NCBI GenBank assembly: GCA_944325445.1
Contig: CALVAG010000001.1
Span: 1 to 55,651 of the forward strand
From: an uncultured Bacteroidales bacterium
GTDB taxonomy: Bacteria; Bacteroidota; Bacteroidia; Bacteroidales; UBA932
Direction of reading: 5' to 3'
Length of the DNA: 55,651 bases
Below the pieces are notes generated by a model. The model ran no database searches. It saw only the letters and a list, made by a program, of their open reading frames with translations, and was not told where the DNA came from. The position numbers were made by a program, and so were the translations under genes. This document shows positions 42,462 through 51,983 of this stretch, in pieces (positions within the stretch are counted from its first letter, which is position 1; every line of letters starts with the position of its first letter).

Positions 42462-44585
42462 ATGCGTCCGAATTTTTCAGAAATAAAATATAAAGATGGT
42501 GCCGCTTGCGGTCAGTTGGAAAACAGTGAGTGGGTTACACCTGAGAAGGTAGTTGTAAAGACCAACTACGACGAGTCAGATTTGGAGGGAATGGAGCATT
42601 TGAACTATGCCGCCGGCATAGCACCGTTCCTGCGTGGACCATACAGTACGATGTATGTTCAAAAGCCGTGGACAATCCGCCAATATGCGGGATTCTCTAC
42701 AGCTGAAGAGTCAAACGCCTTTTACAGAAGAAATCTTGCCGCAGGCCAGAAGGGACTTTCAGTCGCATTCGACCTGGCGACACACCGCGGATATGATGCG
42801 GACCATCCCAGAGTTGTAGGCGATGTAGGTAAAGCCGGTGTAAGTATATGCAGCGTGGAGGATATGAAAATCCTTTTCGACCAGATTCCTCTCAACAAGA
42901 TGTCGGTTTCAATGACAATGAACGGTGCAGTGCTTCCTATCATGGCTTTCTATATAGTAGCGGGTCTGGAGCAGGGTGCAAAGCTCGAAGAGATGGCAGG
43001 TACGATCCAGAACGATATTCTTAAGGAGTTCATGGTCCGTAACACATATATCTATCCGCCTGAGTTCTCAATGAGAATCATCGGGGATATATTCGCATAT
43101 ACGTCCAAATATATGCCCAAGTTCAACTCTATCTCCATATCGGGTTACCATATGCAGGAGGCAGGCGCAACCAACGACATAGAGATGGCCTATACTTTGG
43201 CAGACGGTCTGGAGTACCTCAGGACAGGTATCAAGGCAGGCATAGATGTCGATGCTTTCGCGCCGCGTCTTTCATTCTTCTGGGCTATAGGCATGAACCA
43301 CTTTATGGAGATTGCGAAGATGCGTGCGGCCCGCATGCTTTGGGCGAAACTCGTTAAACAGTTCAATCCAAAGAATCCCAAGTCTTTGTCATTGAGAACC
43401 CACTGTCAGACTTCGGGATGGTCGCTTACAGAGCAGGATCCGTTCAATAACGTTGCCAGAACATGTATCGAGGCCATGGGTGCCGCTTTGGGACATACCC
43501 AGTCTCTGCATACCAACGCTTTGGACGAGGCTATCGCACTTCCTACAGACTTCTCTGCACGTATTGCAAGAAATACCCAGATTTACATACAGGAGGAGAC
43601 GAATGTCTGCCGTTCTATAGATCCTTGGGCAGGTTCTTATTATGTTGAGTCTCTTACCAACGAACTTGCCCACAAGGCTTGGGAGCATATCCAGGAGATA
43701 GAGAAACTCGGAGGTATGGCCAAGGCTATCGAGACAGGTATTCCTAAACTTAGAATCGAGGAGGCTGCCGCACGCAAGCAGGCAAGAATCGATTCCGGAG
43801 AGGATACGATCGTAGGTATCAACAAGTACAGACTCGAGAAAGAGGACCCTATCGAGATACTCGATATAGACAATACCAAAGTCAGGGAGCAGCAGATTCA
43901 GAGGCTCAAGGAACTCAGGGCAAACCGCGACAATGCCAAGGTTCAAAAGTGCCTTGCAGCCATTACCGAGGCTGTCAGGAACAAGAACGGCAACTTGTTG
44001 GAACTTGCCGTAGAGGCAGCCAAGGCCCGCGCTTCATTGGGAGAGATCTCCGATGCTTGCGAAGCTGTAGTAGGAAGATATAAAGCAGTTATACGTATGA
44101 ATACAGGTGTTTATTCTTCTGAGGTCAAGAATGATCCGGAATTCGAAAAGGCAAAAGAGATGGTCGCTGAGTTCGCAAAGAAAGAGGGCCGTCAGCCTCG
44201 TATCATGATTGCAAAACTCGGCCAGGACGGTCACGACCGTGGAGCGAAAGTAGTCGCTACCGGTTATGCAGACTGCGGATTCGACGTAGATATGGGGCCT
44301 CTCTTCCAGACTCCCGAGGAGGCTGCAAAACAGGCTGTAGAGAACGACGTGCATGTTGTCGGAGTCTCATCTCTGGCTGCCGGGCACAAGACACTCGTTC
44401 CTCAGATTATTGCAGAACTCAAAAAACTCGGCAGAGAGGATATCATAGTGATTGCCGGCGGTGTAATTCCTGCTCAGGATTATGATGTCCTTTACAAGGC
44501 AGGCGCTGCAGCAATCTTCGGTCCCGGTACTCCGATTGCTTATGCTGCGGTTAAGATTATTGAGATTTTGAATCAGAAATTCTAA
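42462..44585 (+). CDS. mutB: Methylmalonyl-CoA mutase large (catalytic) subunit
   Basis: This is the 707-residue catalytic subunit. The barrel shows [24 protein letters not shown] substrate contacts, [14 protein letters not shown] and [10 protein letters not shown]. The C-terminal cobalamin domain has the DxHxxG motif in [13 protein letters not shown], with His591 as the cobalt ligand, and the later [11 protein letters not shown] and [13 protein letters not shown]. It needs adenosylcobalamin, for which an adenosyltransferase gene lies at 1111-1674. No methylmalonyl-CoA epimerase or MeaB gene is adjacent. A terminator follows about 180 bases downstream. Confidence 0.97.
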   Translation: MRPNFSEIKYKDGAACGQLENSEWVTPEKVVVKTNYDESDLEGMEHLNYAAGIAPFLRGPYSTMYVQKPWTIRQYAGFSTAEESNAFYRRNLAAGQKGLSVAFDLATHRGYDADHPRVVGDVGKAGVSICSVEDMKILFDQIPLNKMSVSMTMNGAVLPIMAFYIVAGLEQGAKLEEMAGTIQNDILKEFMVRNTYIYPPEFSMRIIGDIFAYTSKYMPKFNSISISGYHMQEAGATNDIEMAYTLADGLEYLRTGIKAGIDVDAFAPRLSFFWAIGMNHFMEIAKMRAARMLWAKLVKQFNPKNPKSLSLRTHCQTSGWSLTEQDPFNNVARTCIEAMGAALGHTQSLHTNALDEAIALPTDFSARIARNTQIYIQEETNVCRSIDPWAGSYYVESLTNELAHKAWEHIQEIEKLGGMAKAIETGIPKLRIEEAAARKQARIDSGEDTIVGINKYRLEKEDPIEILDIDNTKVREQQIQRLKELRANRDNAKVQKCLAAITEAVRNKNGNLLELAVEAAKARASLGEISDACEAVVGRYKAVIRMNTGVYSSEVKNDPEFEKAKEMVAEFAKKEGRQPRIMIAKLGQDGHDRGAKVVATGYADCGFDVDMGPLFQTPEEAAKQAVENDVHVVGVSSLAAGHKTLVPQIIAELKKLGREDIIVIAGGVIPAQDYDVLYKAGAAAIFGPGTPIAYAAVKIIEILNQKF

Positions 44586-44599
44586 TTGCAGCGTATTCT

Positions 44600-44696
44600 A
44601 ATGACAAATTACTGTGTTATCTTCGGTATTATGGCTCGGTCATGTACTACAGTACACTCCTTCGCCCTAAACCTTGATGCCTTGTAATTTGCCATT
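44600..44696. repeat. 97-bp imperfect palindrome (hairpin element, copy 2)
   Basis: AATGACAAATTAC (44600-44612) pairs with GTAATTTGCCATT (44684-44696) with one mismatch. The apex TGTACT-AC-AGTACA sits at 44643-44656, near the centre. The apex with its flank (AGTGTACTGTAGTACATGA on the minus strand) matches that of the element at 15496-15608. Confidence 0.8.
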
Positions 44697-44712
44697 ATAA
44701 TACTACTGCAAG

Positions 44713-44743
44713 TAATGAGGGAGGCCTTGTATTTTCCTCATTA
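44713..44743. repeat. Inverted repeat TAATGAGG-N15-CCTCATTA
   Basis: The arms at 44713-44720 and 44736-44743 are exact complements. No T-run follows on either strand. It lies between the palindrome and the mutB terminator. Confidence 0.45.
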
Positions 44744-44768
44744 TAACAAGAAATTCGTGATTGAATGT

Positions 44769-44800
44769 AGCCGGTAGCCTGTTGGGGCTGCCGGCTTTTT
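44769..44800 (+). terminator. Terminator of mutAB
   Basis: AGCCGGTAGCC (44769-44779) pairs with GGCTGCCGGCT (44786-44796) through one T-G pair, and four more T follow. Confidence 0.85.
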
Positions 44801-44865
44801 ATATTCGGAAGACCCCTTCGCCCTAAACCTTGATGCCTTGTAATTTGCGTGCAGGCGTCTCTCTT

Positions 44866-45033
44866 TTATCCGCAACAGCTGCAGCCTTTATCGTTATTGC
44901 TGCAACCGCTGCAACGGCCGTTATTGCCGGAACCTCCTTTTCTGCCCTTTCTGCGGATTTTAACTGCCAGCAGAATCAGAACGGCGGCAGCTATTACCCA
45001 AACCAGAATTTCCTGTATGCTTGTATCTACCAT
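44866..45033 (-). CDS. FeoB-associated Cys-rich membrane peptide
   Basis: This 55-residue protein starts MVDTSIQEILVWVIAAAVLI. It has one transmembrane helix (about residues 9-24), a basic patch (KIRRKGRKGG) and a Cys-rich tail with CSGCSNNDKGCSCCG. Such peptides commonly follow feoB in many bacteria and are presumed to help ferrous iron handling. The ATG lies inside the end of feoB (7-base overlap), so translation is coupled. The solo 34-base repeat lies 17 bases past its stop. Confidence 0.85.
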   Translation of the reverse strand: MVDTSIQEILVWVIAAAVLILLAVKIRRKGRKGGSGNNGRCSGCSNNDKGCSCCG

Positions 45034-47441
45034 ATCAAATTACATATATTGTAAGTAAGGAAGGCTATAATCCATGCTACGCAGGTAGTGTATATAATCG
45101 AGAAGAGTGCATACTTCCAGCTGCCGGCTTCATTGGCTATGGTGGCGATGGTTCCTATGCATGGGAAATAGAGCAGGACAAAGACCATAAGGGCCATGGC
45201 CGAACTTTTCGTAAAGTCTCCGGATTTGATAAGCTGCGCCGAAAGGGCATGTTCCTGAGAGTCGCCCTCCGTTACACTTTCAGATGTATTGTCTGCGTCT
45301 GCAGAGTAGAGAACTCCGAGCGTACTTACCACAATCTCTTTTGCGGCGGCACCTGAGATAAGGGCGACGGATGCTTTCCAATTAAGCCCCAATGGCTCTA
45401 CAACCGGCTCCACTGCCTTTCCGACCTGCTCAAGGTAAGAGCCTTTTTCTATCTGTTGCGCAGTTTCTCTTTTTACGGGATAGTAGCTTAAAAACCAAAT
45501 TATTATGGATGCAAGCAGTATTATGTTTCCTATCTTTTTGAGATATTGTACGCATTTTTCCCACAAATGGGTGAGCGTTGCGTTAAGGGTAGGGGTCCTG
45601 TAAGGCGGGAGCTCCATTACAAACGGGGTTTCATCCTCCTTGAACATGAACTTTCTGAGAAGCCTTGCAGTGACCACGGCGACCGCTATGCCGAGAAGAT
45701 AGAGCAGCATCAGTACATTTGCCGAATTTTTGGGGAAGAATGTGCCGGCAATAAGCACATAAACCGGTATCCGTGCGCTGCACGACATGAATGGGTTTAT
45801 AAGTATGGTTATAATCCTGCTCGAGCGGCTCTCTATTGTACGGGCAGACATTATTGCAGGGACATTGCATCCGAACCCCATTATAAGGGGGATAAACGAT
45901 TTGCCGTGCAACCCTATTTTATGCATAAGCTTGTCCATAATGAAAGCGGCCCTTGCCATATATCCAGAATCCTCCATAAGGGAGATGAACAGATACAGGA
46001 TCAGAATATTGGGCAGGAAGACTACGACACTGCCCGCTCCTCCGATGATTCCGTCTACAATCAGGTCTTTCAGAGGTCCGTCGCCCATCATTGCGGAGAC
46101 AGCGTTACCCAATGCCCCCACAATGGCTTCCAACCATGCCTGAGGATATGCCCCCAATGTATATGTGGCGTAAAACATCAGCCACATGAGCAGAAGGAAT
46201 ATAGGGAAACTGAAGACTTTGTGAGTTACAATCGAATCTATAATCTCGCTGCTTTTGTTTTGCTCTTTGACCCCGGGTATGAAGGTCTCCTTCAGCGCTC
46301 CCGAGATAAAACCGTATTTCTCATTGGTTATGGCGCTTTCCGCATCCTCACCCAACTGTTTTTTTATCCTTTCCGCAGCGGCATTGCGCATTTCTGCCCA
46401 TTTGGAATAGTCTTTAGACTTGCTGAGAATCTTATCCAGCTCCCTGTCGTATTCCAAAAGTTTTATACTCCAGTATCGCGGAGGGAAGACTTTTGGAAAG
46501 TCGATGTCGTTGCGTTTTATTTCGTTGGAAATGAATGCGATTTCCTTCTCTATTGCAGGAGAGTATTTTATATGGATGTGACGGATTATTTTTGTAATCT
46601 CATTTTCGGACTCTTCATTTCCGGTCACACCATCGCTTTCATACACTGCAATAATTGTGTCGAGCAGCCTGTCAAGACCGATTTTTTCCTTTGCCACGAC
46701 AGGCACCATAGGAATACCTATCAGCTTGCCCAAATTCGTATAATCCAGTTTTGCACCGCTCTTTTCCAGCTCGTCATACATATTTAGGGCCACGACGGTT
46801 TTCTGGTTTATATCTATCAGCTCGGTAGTAAGATAAAGATTCCTCTCCAGATTCGACGCTACCACCGCGTTCAGTATGATGTCGGGAGCCTGTTCCATAA
46901 GAAACCGCCTGACATAGACCTCTTCGGGACTGTATGCGGTAATTGCGTATGTTCCAGGCAAATCCGTAATATTGAAGTTATACCCCTTGTATTTGAAGTG
47001 CCCGCTTTTGGCATCTACCGTGACTCCGCTGTAATTGCCTACATGTTCGTGCCTTCCTGCCAAGGCATTGAACAGAGATGTCTTTCCGCTGTTCGGATTG
47101 CCTACCAGTGCAACGTTTATCTCTTTTGATTTTTCCGAGAAGGAGGCCCGTGGCATTCCCTCGGATGGAGTCTCCCTCTCTCCGGATGCGGTTACGGTCT
47201 TTTTTGCTACGGAATCTTCATCCGTGACGATTTCTATCATTGCCGCCTCGTTTCTGCGCAACGAGACTTCGTAATCCATCACTTTGTATTTGATGGGGTC
47301 TCTGAGCGGCGCATTGAGTATCGCCGTGACTCTCTGCCCTCTTACGAATCCCATTTCCAGGATTCTTTTTCTAAAACCTCCGTGTCCTAAAACCTTTACA
47401 ATTATTCCGGATTCTCCGCTTTTAAGATCTGATAGATGCAT
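45027..47441 (-). CDS. feoB: Ferrous iron transporter, FeoA-FeoB fusion
   Basis: This 804-residue protein imports Fe2+. Residues 1-75 are a FeoA domain (MHLSDLKSGESGIIVKVLGH, ILEMGFVRGQRVT). The G domain starts near 108 with the P-loop GNPNSGKTSLFNAL, then GNYSGVTVDAK, DLPGTYAITAYSPEE and NMYDE. Two Gate repeats of transmembrane helices follow, with FIPLIMGFGCNVPAIMSART and ISGAAAKEIVVSTLG. The fusion of FeoA to FeoB is common in Bacteroidetes. The minus-strand -7 box TAATTTTG (47456-47449) is only eight bases before the ATG, so the mRNA may be nearly leaderless. Confidence 0.95.
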   Translation of the reverse strand: MHLSDLKSGESGIIVKVLGHGGFRKRILEMGFVRGQRVTAILNAPLRDPIKYKVMDYEVSLRRNEAAMIEIVTDEDSVAKKTVTASGERETPSEGMPRASFSEKSKEINVALVGNPNSGKTSLFNALAGRHEHVGNYSGVTVDAKSGHFKYKGYNFNITDLPGTYAITAYSPEEVYVRRFLMEQAPDIILNAVVASNLERNLYLTTELIDINQKTVVALNMYDELEKSGAKLDYTNLGKLIGIPMVPVVAKEKIGLDRLLDTIIAVYESDGVTGNEESENEITKIIRHIHIKYSPAIEKEIAFISNEIKRNDIDFPKVFPPRYWSIKLLEYDRELDKILSKSKDYSKWAEMRNAAAERIKKQLGEDAESAITNEKYGFISGALKETFIPGVKEQNKSSEIIDSIVTHKVFSFPIFLLLMWLMFYATYTLGAYPQAWLEAIVGALGNAVSAMMGDGPLKDLIVDGIIGGAGSVVVFLPNILILYLFISLMEDSGYMARAAFIMDKLMHKIGLHGKSFIPLIMGFGCNVPAIMSARTIESRSSRIITILINPFMSCSARIPVYVLIAGTFFPKNSANVLMLLYLLGIAVAVVTARLLRKFMFKEDETPFVMELPPYRTPTLNATLTHLWEKCVQYLKKIGNIILLASIIIWFLSYYPVKRETAQQIEKGSYLEQVGKAVEPVVEPLGLNWKASVALISGAAAKEIVVSTLGVLYSADADNTSESVTEGDSQEHALSAQLIKSGDFTKSSAMALMVFVLLYFPCIGTIATIANEAGSWKYALFSIIYTTCVAWIIAFLTYNICNLIW

Positions 47442-47577
47442 TCCGACTCAAAATTACGGTGCAAAATAATGAGAAATTTGTCAGAATGTCAATACCTATA
47501 CTTTGCTATTTTTAAGGGGATGTATTTTTTCTTAGGTTAAAAATTCCTATCTTTAACCTGAGAAGAGATTGTAGAAA

Positions 47578-48525
47578 ATGTTGGCTCCCTTAGATAGATT
47601 TATCGGGCATATCAAGGTGCAAAAACGCTATTCAGACAGGACGGCTATGTTGTACCGGAGTGCAGTTTGCGATTTCTACTGTTATATGCAGGGGCTCTCT
47701 ACGCATAACGAACTTCTCGCTCTGGATGATTTTCCCGAAAAGGAGCAGCTTTCTCTTTTGACTACGACCCATATCAGGAGTTTCATCGCCGAGTCATTGA
47801 AGGAGGGGCTGTCGGCGCGCAGCGTAAATCTTAAAATAAGCGCATTGAGCAGTTATTGCGATTATCTGGTTAAAAACAGACTTCTCGCCGAGAATCCGGT
47901 CAATCTGGTACACCGTCCCAAAGTGAAGAAAATGCTCCCTCTTTTTTATGAAGAGGATGCCATCAGGCGCTATCTTCTGGCTCCTTTGCCGGATAATTAT
48001 GATGATTTGAGGGACAGAACAATTGTGACTGCCCTTTATTGTACAGGCATGAGACGGGCAGAGATATCGGCTTTGAAAATAGAGAATTACGATAGTGCAC
48101 GCTCTCTTTTCAGAGTAGTGGGCAAGGGCGACAAGGAGCGCGAGATTCCCGTAGTGCCGTTTCTTTCGGAGCTGCTTGCCGTCTATCTGGCCAAACGTGA
48201 GGATTTTCTTGCCGAACATGAAAAATCGAATGAATCTGCATTTTTTTTGACCAATAAATGCAACCCTATATACCTTAATTTTGTTAATAATGTAGTGAAA
48301 CGGGAGTTTTCCGGACGTTGCGATTTCGGAGGCAAAAATACCCCGCACATATTGCGCCATTCGTTTGCAACGCATCTGCTCAATGAGGGCGCGGATTTAA
48401 ACAGCATAAAGGAGGTTATGGGGCATACATCGTTGGCAGCTACGCAGGTTTATACGCACAACTCTTTTGAGCAATTGAAAAAAGTTTATTTAACCGCCCA
48501 TCCAAGGGCTAAAAAAGGAGGATGA
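47578..48525 (+). CDS. Xer-family tyrosine recombinase
   Basis: This 315-residue recombinase has the full Xer catalytic set: Arg in YCTGMRRAEISAL, Lys in VVGKGDKEREIPV, the box HILRHSFATHLLNEGADL, His in MGHTSLAATQVYTH and the nucleophile Tyr within that segment. The N-terminal core-binding domain (about residues 5-95) is typical. XerC/XerD resolve chromosome dimers at dif. The position next to hpf is common for this gene in Bacteroidetes. Whether it is the XerC or XerD partner cannot be told from this window. Its last codons contain the Shine-Dalgarno of hpf. Confidence 0.92.
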   Translation: MLAPLDRFIGHIKVQKRYSDRTAMLYRSAVCDFYCYMQGLSTHNELLALDDFPEKEQLSLLTTTHIRSFIAESLKEGLSARSVNLKISALSSYCDYLVKNRLLAENPVNLVHRPKVKKMLPLFYEEDAIRRYLLAPLPDNYDDLRDRTIVTALYCTGMRRAEISALKIENYDSARSLFRVVGKGDKEREIPVVPFLSELLAVYLAKREDFLAEHEKSNESAFFLTNKCNPIYLNFVNNVVKREFSGRCDFGGKNTPHILRHSFATHLLNEGADLNSIKEVMGHTSLAATQVYTHNSFEQLKKVYLTAHPRAKKGG

Positions 48526-48526
48526 T

Positions 48527-48820
48527 ATGGACATAAGGATTCAGTCAGTAAAATTCGATGCCGATACCAAGTTGTTGGATTTCATCGACAAGAAAGTGGG
48601 TAAGCTTGAGAAGTTCTATGAAGATGTTATTAATGCGGAGGTCGTACTCTCATTGCTTCCGGATACTGAAAACAAGGAGGTAAAGATCAAGATAGCATTG
48701 CCCGGAAAGGACCTCTTTATTCAGAAAAATGCCTCCACATTTGAAGATGCGGTTGTGGATTGTGTAGATGTCTTGAAAGGACAGCTTGTGAAAATCAAGG
48801 AGAAGAAAAGAGGGCAATAG
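48527..48820 (+). CDS. hpf: Ribosome hibernation promoting factor (short HPF/RaiA family)
   Basis: This 97-residue protein starts MDIRIQSVKFDADTKLLDFI and shows the family's acidic/basic pattern with KVGKLEKFYEDVINAEV and a basic end KEKKRGQ. It binds the 30S A/P sites in stationary phase. It starts one base after the xer stop. AAAAAGGAGG, a strong Shine-Dalgarno, is formed by the last xer codons eight bases before the ATG. It is convergent with lplA over a 19-base gap. Confidence 0.94.
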   Translation: MDIRIQSVKFDADTKLLDFIDKKVGKLEKFYEDVINAEVVLSLLPDTENKEVKIKIALPGKDLFIQKNASTFEDAVVDCVDVLKGQLVKIKEKKRGQ

Positions 48821-48839
48821 GCAATATCAGATATAGTCA

Positions 48840-49835
48840 TTAGAAAAACAGCTCCGTCAGCTCATCGGGTGAAATATTGTAGAAATACCCGTTAAGGTCG
48901 ACGGAGCCTATTTTTTTTCTGATTGCCTCTATTTCATGCGGAGTCCCTTCGAGAAACGAGCAGAATTCTTCCGTAGGCTTTGCAAAAAAGTAGTCCCCGA
49001 AGATCGAGAGCCCGGCAATTCTTCCGGACCTGACATCGAAACAGACCTCAAGGGTACCGCAGTCATATCTCCTTTTGTTTGAAAACCGATATGACGGCGA
49101 CTTTCCGAAGTTCCATTCTGCAGTAGAATATTTTTCCCTGCAAAGCTGGTTTATAGCCTCCATGTCTGCGGCCGTATAGGAGTATGGAACAATATCCCCG
49201 CTATAAGAGGAGCGGTTGCATATATATTCTGCCAGATACGCTATAAATTCCTCTATCCCCATCTTTTCACGGAGATGGTCGCGGATATTGGTAACCTCTC
49301 TTCTGTTGGAGTTTACAGCCCTGCTTCTGAACTTTTCCCCCTTCTCTTTAAGCGCCGCTGAAATTTTTTCGGCAGAAGATGAGAAGAGCAGGGTCCCATG
49401 TTGCAAAAGGCGGTCTTTATGGAGACAGACGGCATTGCCTGAAAATTTTCTGCCCTCTATGACCAGGTCGTTCCTGCCGTCGAGCTTTGCCGCTATTCCC
49501 AGATTCTGCAGCGCCTCCGTGACAGGCGTTGTAAAACGTTTGAACATGGCTGCGCTATCTTCTCCTTTGACCTGCCGTTCTATAAAAGTATAGTTGAGGT
49601 TTCCCAAGTCGTGATATACCGCCCCGCCTCCGGTAAGGCGCCGTACGACTTTTATCTTATGTTTTTCCACATAAGGGATATCTATCTCTGCAAGCGCATT
49701 CTGGTAGCGTCCCACTATAATGGAATCGCTGTTTCTCCAGAGACGGAATATCGGCTGCGAAAACTCTTTTAACAGGTACTCTTCGGCCGCCAGGTTAAAA
49801 CAGGGGTCTGTAGATTTGTCTATTATGCAGAGCAT
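48840..49835 (-). CDS. lplA: Lipoate-protein ligase A
   Basis: This 331-residue enzyme attaches free lipoate to 2-oxoacid dehydrogenase or glycine-cleavage proteins using ATP. Motifs are PCFNLAAEEYLL, RRLTGGGAVYHDLGNLNYTF near residue 65 and the lipoyl-site lysine region KFSGNAVCLHKDRLLQHGTLLF near 130. An accessory C-terminal domain of about 80 residues is present. The start overlaps the end of the PAP2 gene by 13 bases, so it closes the hpt-adk-obg-PAP2-lplA run. Confidence 0.95.
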   Translation of the reverse strand: MLCIIDKSTDPCFNLAAEEYLLKEFSQPIFRLWRNSDSIIVGRYQNALAEIDIPYVEKHKIKVVRRLTGGGAVYHDLGNLNYTFIERQVKGEDSAAMFKRFTTPVTEALQNLGIAAKLDGRNDLVIEGRKFSGNAVCLHKDRLLQHGTLLFSSSAEKISAALKEKGEKFRSRAVNSNRREVTNIRDHLREKMGIEEFIAYLAEYICNRSSYSGDIVPYSYTAADMEAINQLCREKYSTAEWNFGKSPSYRFSNKRRYDCGTLEVCFDVRSGRIAGLSIFGDYFFAKPTEEFCSFLEGTPHEIEAIRKKIGSVDLNGYFYNISPDELTELFF

Positions 49836-50401
49836 CTTTTTTTACGGATATAATCGGAGAGCCATATCGTGCTTTTGTAAACGAGGTAACCTATAAGTAT
49901 TCCGAACAGCGCTCCGCAAACCACATCTGCCGGAAAATGTTTGCCTACATAAATTCTGCTATAGCCTACCAGGGCCGCCCATACGAATATGAGTATCGTA
50001 TATATTCTGTTTTTAAGAAAGAGGGATGTAATTGTCGCCAGTCCGAAAAGATTGGCGGCATGGCTCGAGACAAAACCGTACTGCCCTCCCTTATATTCCA
50101 GCATCCTGACCATATCCATGATCTCCGGGTCCCATCCGGGGCGGAGTCTTTGGAATGTCTCTTTGAAGAGCGCTACCGAAAGGCTGTCGCAAAGGGCGAA
50201 CGTTACGAGAGTCGCCGTTACTATGGCAAGCCCCTTTTTCAGGTCATATTTGTAAAAAATGAATATGAGTATGGCGAGATATATGGGAATGCCTGTATAC
50301 TTATTTGTTATGACAGGCATTAAAAAATCGAAAAACGGCGAGTTCCAACCGTTCAGCAAAAGCATCAGTTCTTTGTCGAACTCTATGATTTTATCTAACA
50401 T
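49823..50401 (-). CDS. PAP2 family membrane phosphatase
   Basis: This 192-residue protein has about five transmembrane helices and the three acid-phosphatase motifs: KETFQRLRPGW, SSHAANLFG and SRIYVGKHFPADVVCG. Such enzymes dephosphorylate lipid phosphates, including undecaprenyl diphosphate and phosphatidylglycerol phosphate. The exact substrate is unknown. It lies six bases after obg and overlaps lplA. Confidence 0.9.
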   Translation of the reverse strand: MLDKIIEFDKELMLLLNGWNSPFFDFLMPVITNKYTGIPIYLAILIFIFYKYDLKKGLAIVTATLVTFALCDSLSVALFKETFQRLRPGWDPEIMDMVRMLEYKGGQYGFVSSHAANLFGLATITSLFLKNRIYTILIFVWAALVGYSRIYVGKHFPADVVCGALFGILIGYLVYKSTIWLSDYIRKKRCSA

Positions 50402-50407
50402 CGACGG

Positions 50408-51400
50408 TTATTCGTTTAATGTTTTCCAGAGCAGATCTTTCAACTCCTTTATACCTTTTCCTGTAAGTGAAGAGATGAATATATGGGGAACTTTACGCGG
50501 AAGGTGCCTTTTTATCTCTTTTTCCAGTTCGTCATCCAGCATGTCCGATTTGGATATTGCCAACACTCTCTGTTTGTCCAGAAGCTGAGGGTTGAATTTT
50601 TTCAATTCGTTCAGCAGTACATTATATTCTGTCTTTATATCATTGCTGTCTGCCGGTATCATAAAGAGCAGTACGGAATTGCGCTCGATATGCCTTAAAA
50701 AACGGTGTCCGAGGCCTCTGCCCTCGGCTGCCCCCTCTATGATGCCGGGAATATCGGCCACTATAAAGGATTTGTCATCGTAATATCTTACGACGCCTAC
50801 GCTCGGTTCCAAAGTGGTAAAGGCATAGTCGGCAATTTTAGGCCTTGCCGCCGAAATCGTTGAAAGAAGCGTAGACTTTCCGGCGTTCGGGAAACCTACA
50901 AGTCCCACATCGGCAAGAATCTTGAGTTCCAGTATGAACCATCCTTCAACGCCCTCTTCGCCGGGTTGGGCATAGCGCGGAGTCTGATTCGTTGCGGACT
51001 TGAAGTTGGCGTTTCCCAATCCCCCGCGGCCGCCTTTCACTATGATTTTTTCCTCTCCGGGTTGTGTGATTTCAAAGAGAACCTCGCCCGTTTCGGCATT
51101 TCTGGCAACTGTCCCTAACGGCACCTCCAATATTATATCCTCTCCGTTTGCCCCTTTACACAGGTTGCCGCTTCCGCTTTCACCCGGCTTTGCCTTGATG
51201 TGTTTTCTATATTTGAGGTGGATAAGGGTCCAATATTGGGGATTCCCGCGCAAGATAATATGGCCTCCGCGTCCTCCGTCCCCGCCGTCTGGGCCTCCCT
51301 TGGGGATATACTTCTCCCTTCTCAGATGGGTGGAGCCGCTTCCTCCTGCGCCTGAAGCCAGAAAGAGCTTGACATAATCTACAAAGTTGGAACCCGGCAT
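50408..51400 (-). CDS. obg: Obg/CgtA GTPase
   Basis: This 330-residue essential GTPase acts in 50S ribosome assembly. The Gly-rich Obg fold fills about residues 1-158 ([28 protein letters not shown]). The G domain follows with [40 protein letters not shown] and the specificity segment [10 protein letters not shown] separate C-terminal OCT domain is absent, as is usual for short Obg proteins of this phylum. It lies seven bases after adk. Confidence 0.96.
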   Translation of the reverse strand: MPGSNFVDYVKLFLASGAGGSGSTHLRREKYIPKGGPDGGDGGRGGHIILRGNPQYWTLIHLKYRKHIKAKPGESGSGNLCKGANGEDIILEVPLGTVARNAETGEVLFEITQPGEEKIIVKGGRGGLGNANFKSATNQTPRYAQPGEEGVEGWFILELKILADVGLVGFPNAGKSTLLSTISAARPKIADYAFTTLEPSVGVVRYYDDKSFIVADIPGIIEGAAEGRGLGHRFLRHIERNSVLLFMIPADSNDIKTEYNVLLNELKKFNPQLLDKQRVLAISKSDMLDDELEKEIKRHLPRKVPHIFISSLTGKGIKELKDLLWKTLNE

Positions 51401-51407
51401 AAGTCTG

Positions 51408-51971
51408 TCAGATTAATTCTGAAATTTTTTTGAAAATATCCTCTATCGCTCCACTCCCGTCTATTTCGAAATACTTGCCCCTCTCTTTGTAATATCTTAT
51501 GAGCGGTTCGGTCTTTTGATGATATGTTTTGATTCTGTTTTCTATAATCTCCGGATTGGAATCGTCTTTTCTGTTCTCTATGGCTGCGCGATGGGCTATC
51601 CTTTCAAATACAAGGGAGTCGTCTATTATTATGGAGATGACTTTGTCAAGACTTTCGCCTCTCTTTGCAAGCAGCGCGTCCAGCGCTTCCGCCTGTGCGA
51701 CAGTCCTTGGAAATCCGTCGAACAGAAATCCTACGGCATCCGGGTTGCCGTCTATCTCATTCTCTATCATCTTTTCCACAATAGAATCGTCTACAAGATT
51801 CCCATTGTCTATAAGCGCTTTTGCTACAAGCCCCAATTCGGTCTTATTCGAAATTTCCTTTCTCAACAGGTCCCCGGTAGAGACATGGCGAAGATTGTAT
51901 TTGTCTACCAGAAGTTTGGCCTGGGTGCCTTTTCCGGCTCCCGGAGGTCCGAATAACAGATAATATTTCAT
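51408..51971 (-). CDS. adk: Adenylate kinase
   Basis: This is a 187-residue enzyme of the short form without the zinc-binding LID insertion. The P-loop is [14 protein letters not shown], with STGDLLRKE and [16 protein letters not shown] following. It interconverts ATP + AMP and 2 ADP. It lies between hpt and obg, an order common in Bacteroidetes. Confidence 0.97.
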   Translation of the reverse strand: MKYYLLFGPPGAGKGTQAKLLVDKYNLRHVSTGDLLRKEISNKTELGLVAKALIDNGNLVDDSIVEKMIENEIDGNPDAVGFLFDGFPRTVAQAEALDALLAKRGESLDKVISIIIDDSLVFERIAHRAAIENRKDDSNPEIIENRIKTYHQKTEPLIRYYKERGKYFEIDGSGAIEDIFKKISELI

Positions 51972-51983
51972 GATGAGTATTTC

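Larger units (their letters stand above)
44659..44848 (+). repeat. 34-bp direct repeat pair
   Basis: The same 34 bases occur at 44659-44692 and 44815-44848, beginning CCTTCGCCCTAAACC and ending TTGTAATTTGC. The first copy is the right arm of the palindrome. The second stands alone, without its left arm. Confidence 0.9.

Noticed and set aside
45546..46787. 413-codon open frame on the plus strand inside feoB
   Set aside because: It is antisense to the transmembrane and G-domain region of a complete FeoB. The composition (many His, Tyr, Cys) marks a shadow.
48821..48839. tRNA genes after hpf, as in some relatives
   Set aside because: Only 19 bases separate hpf from lplA. No tRNA cloverleaf was found elsewhere in the window either.
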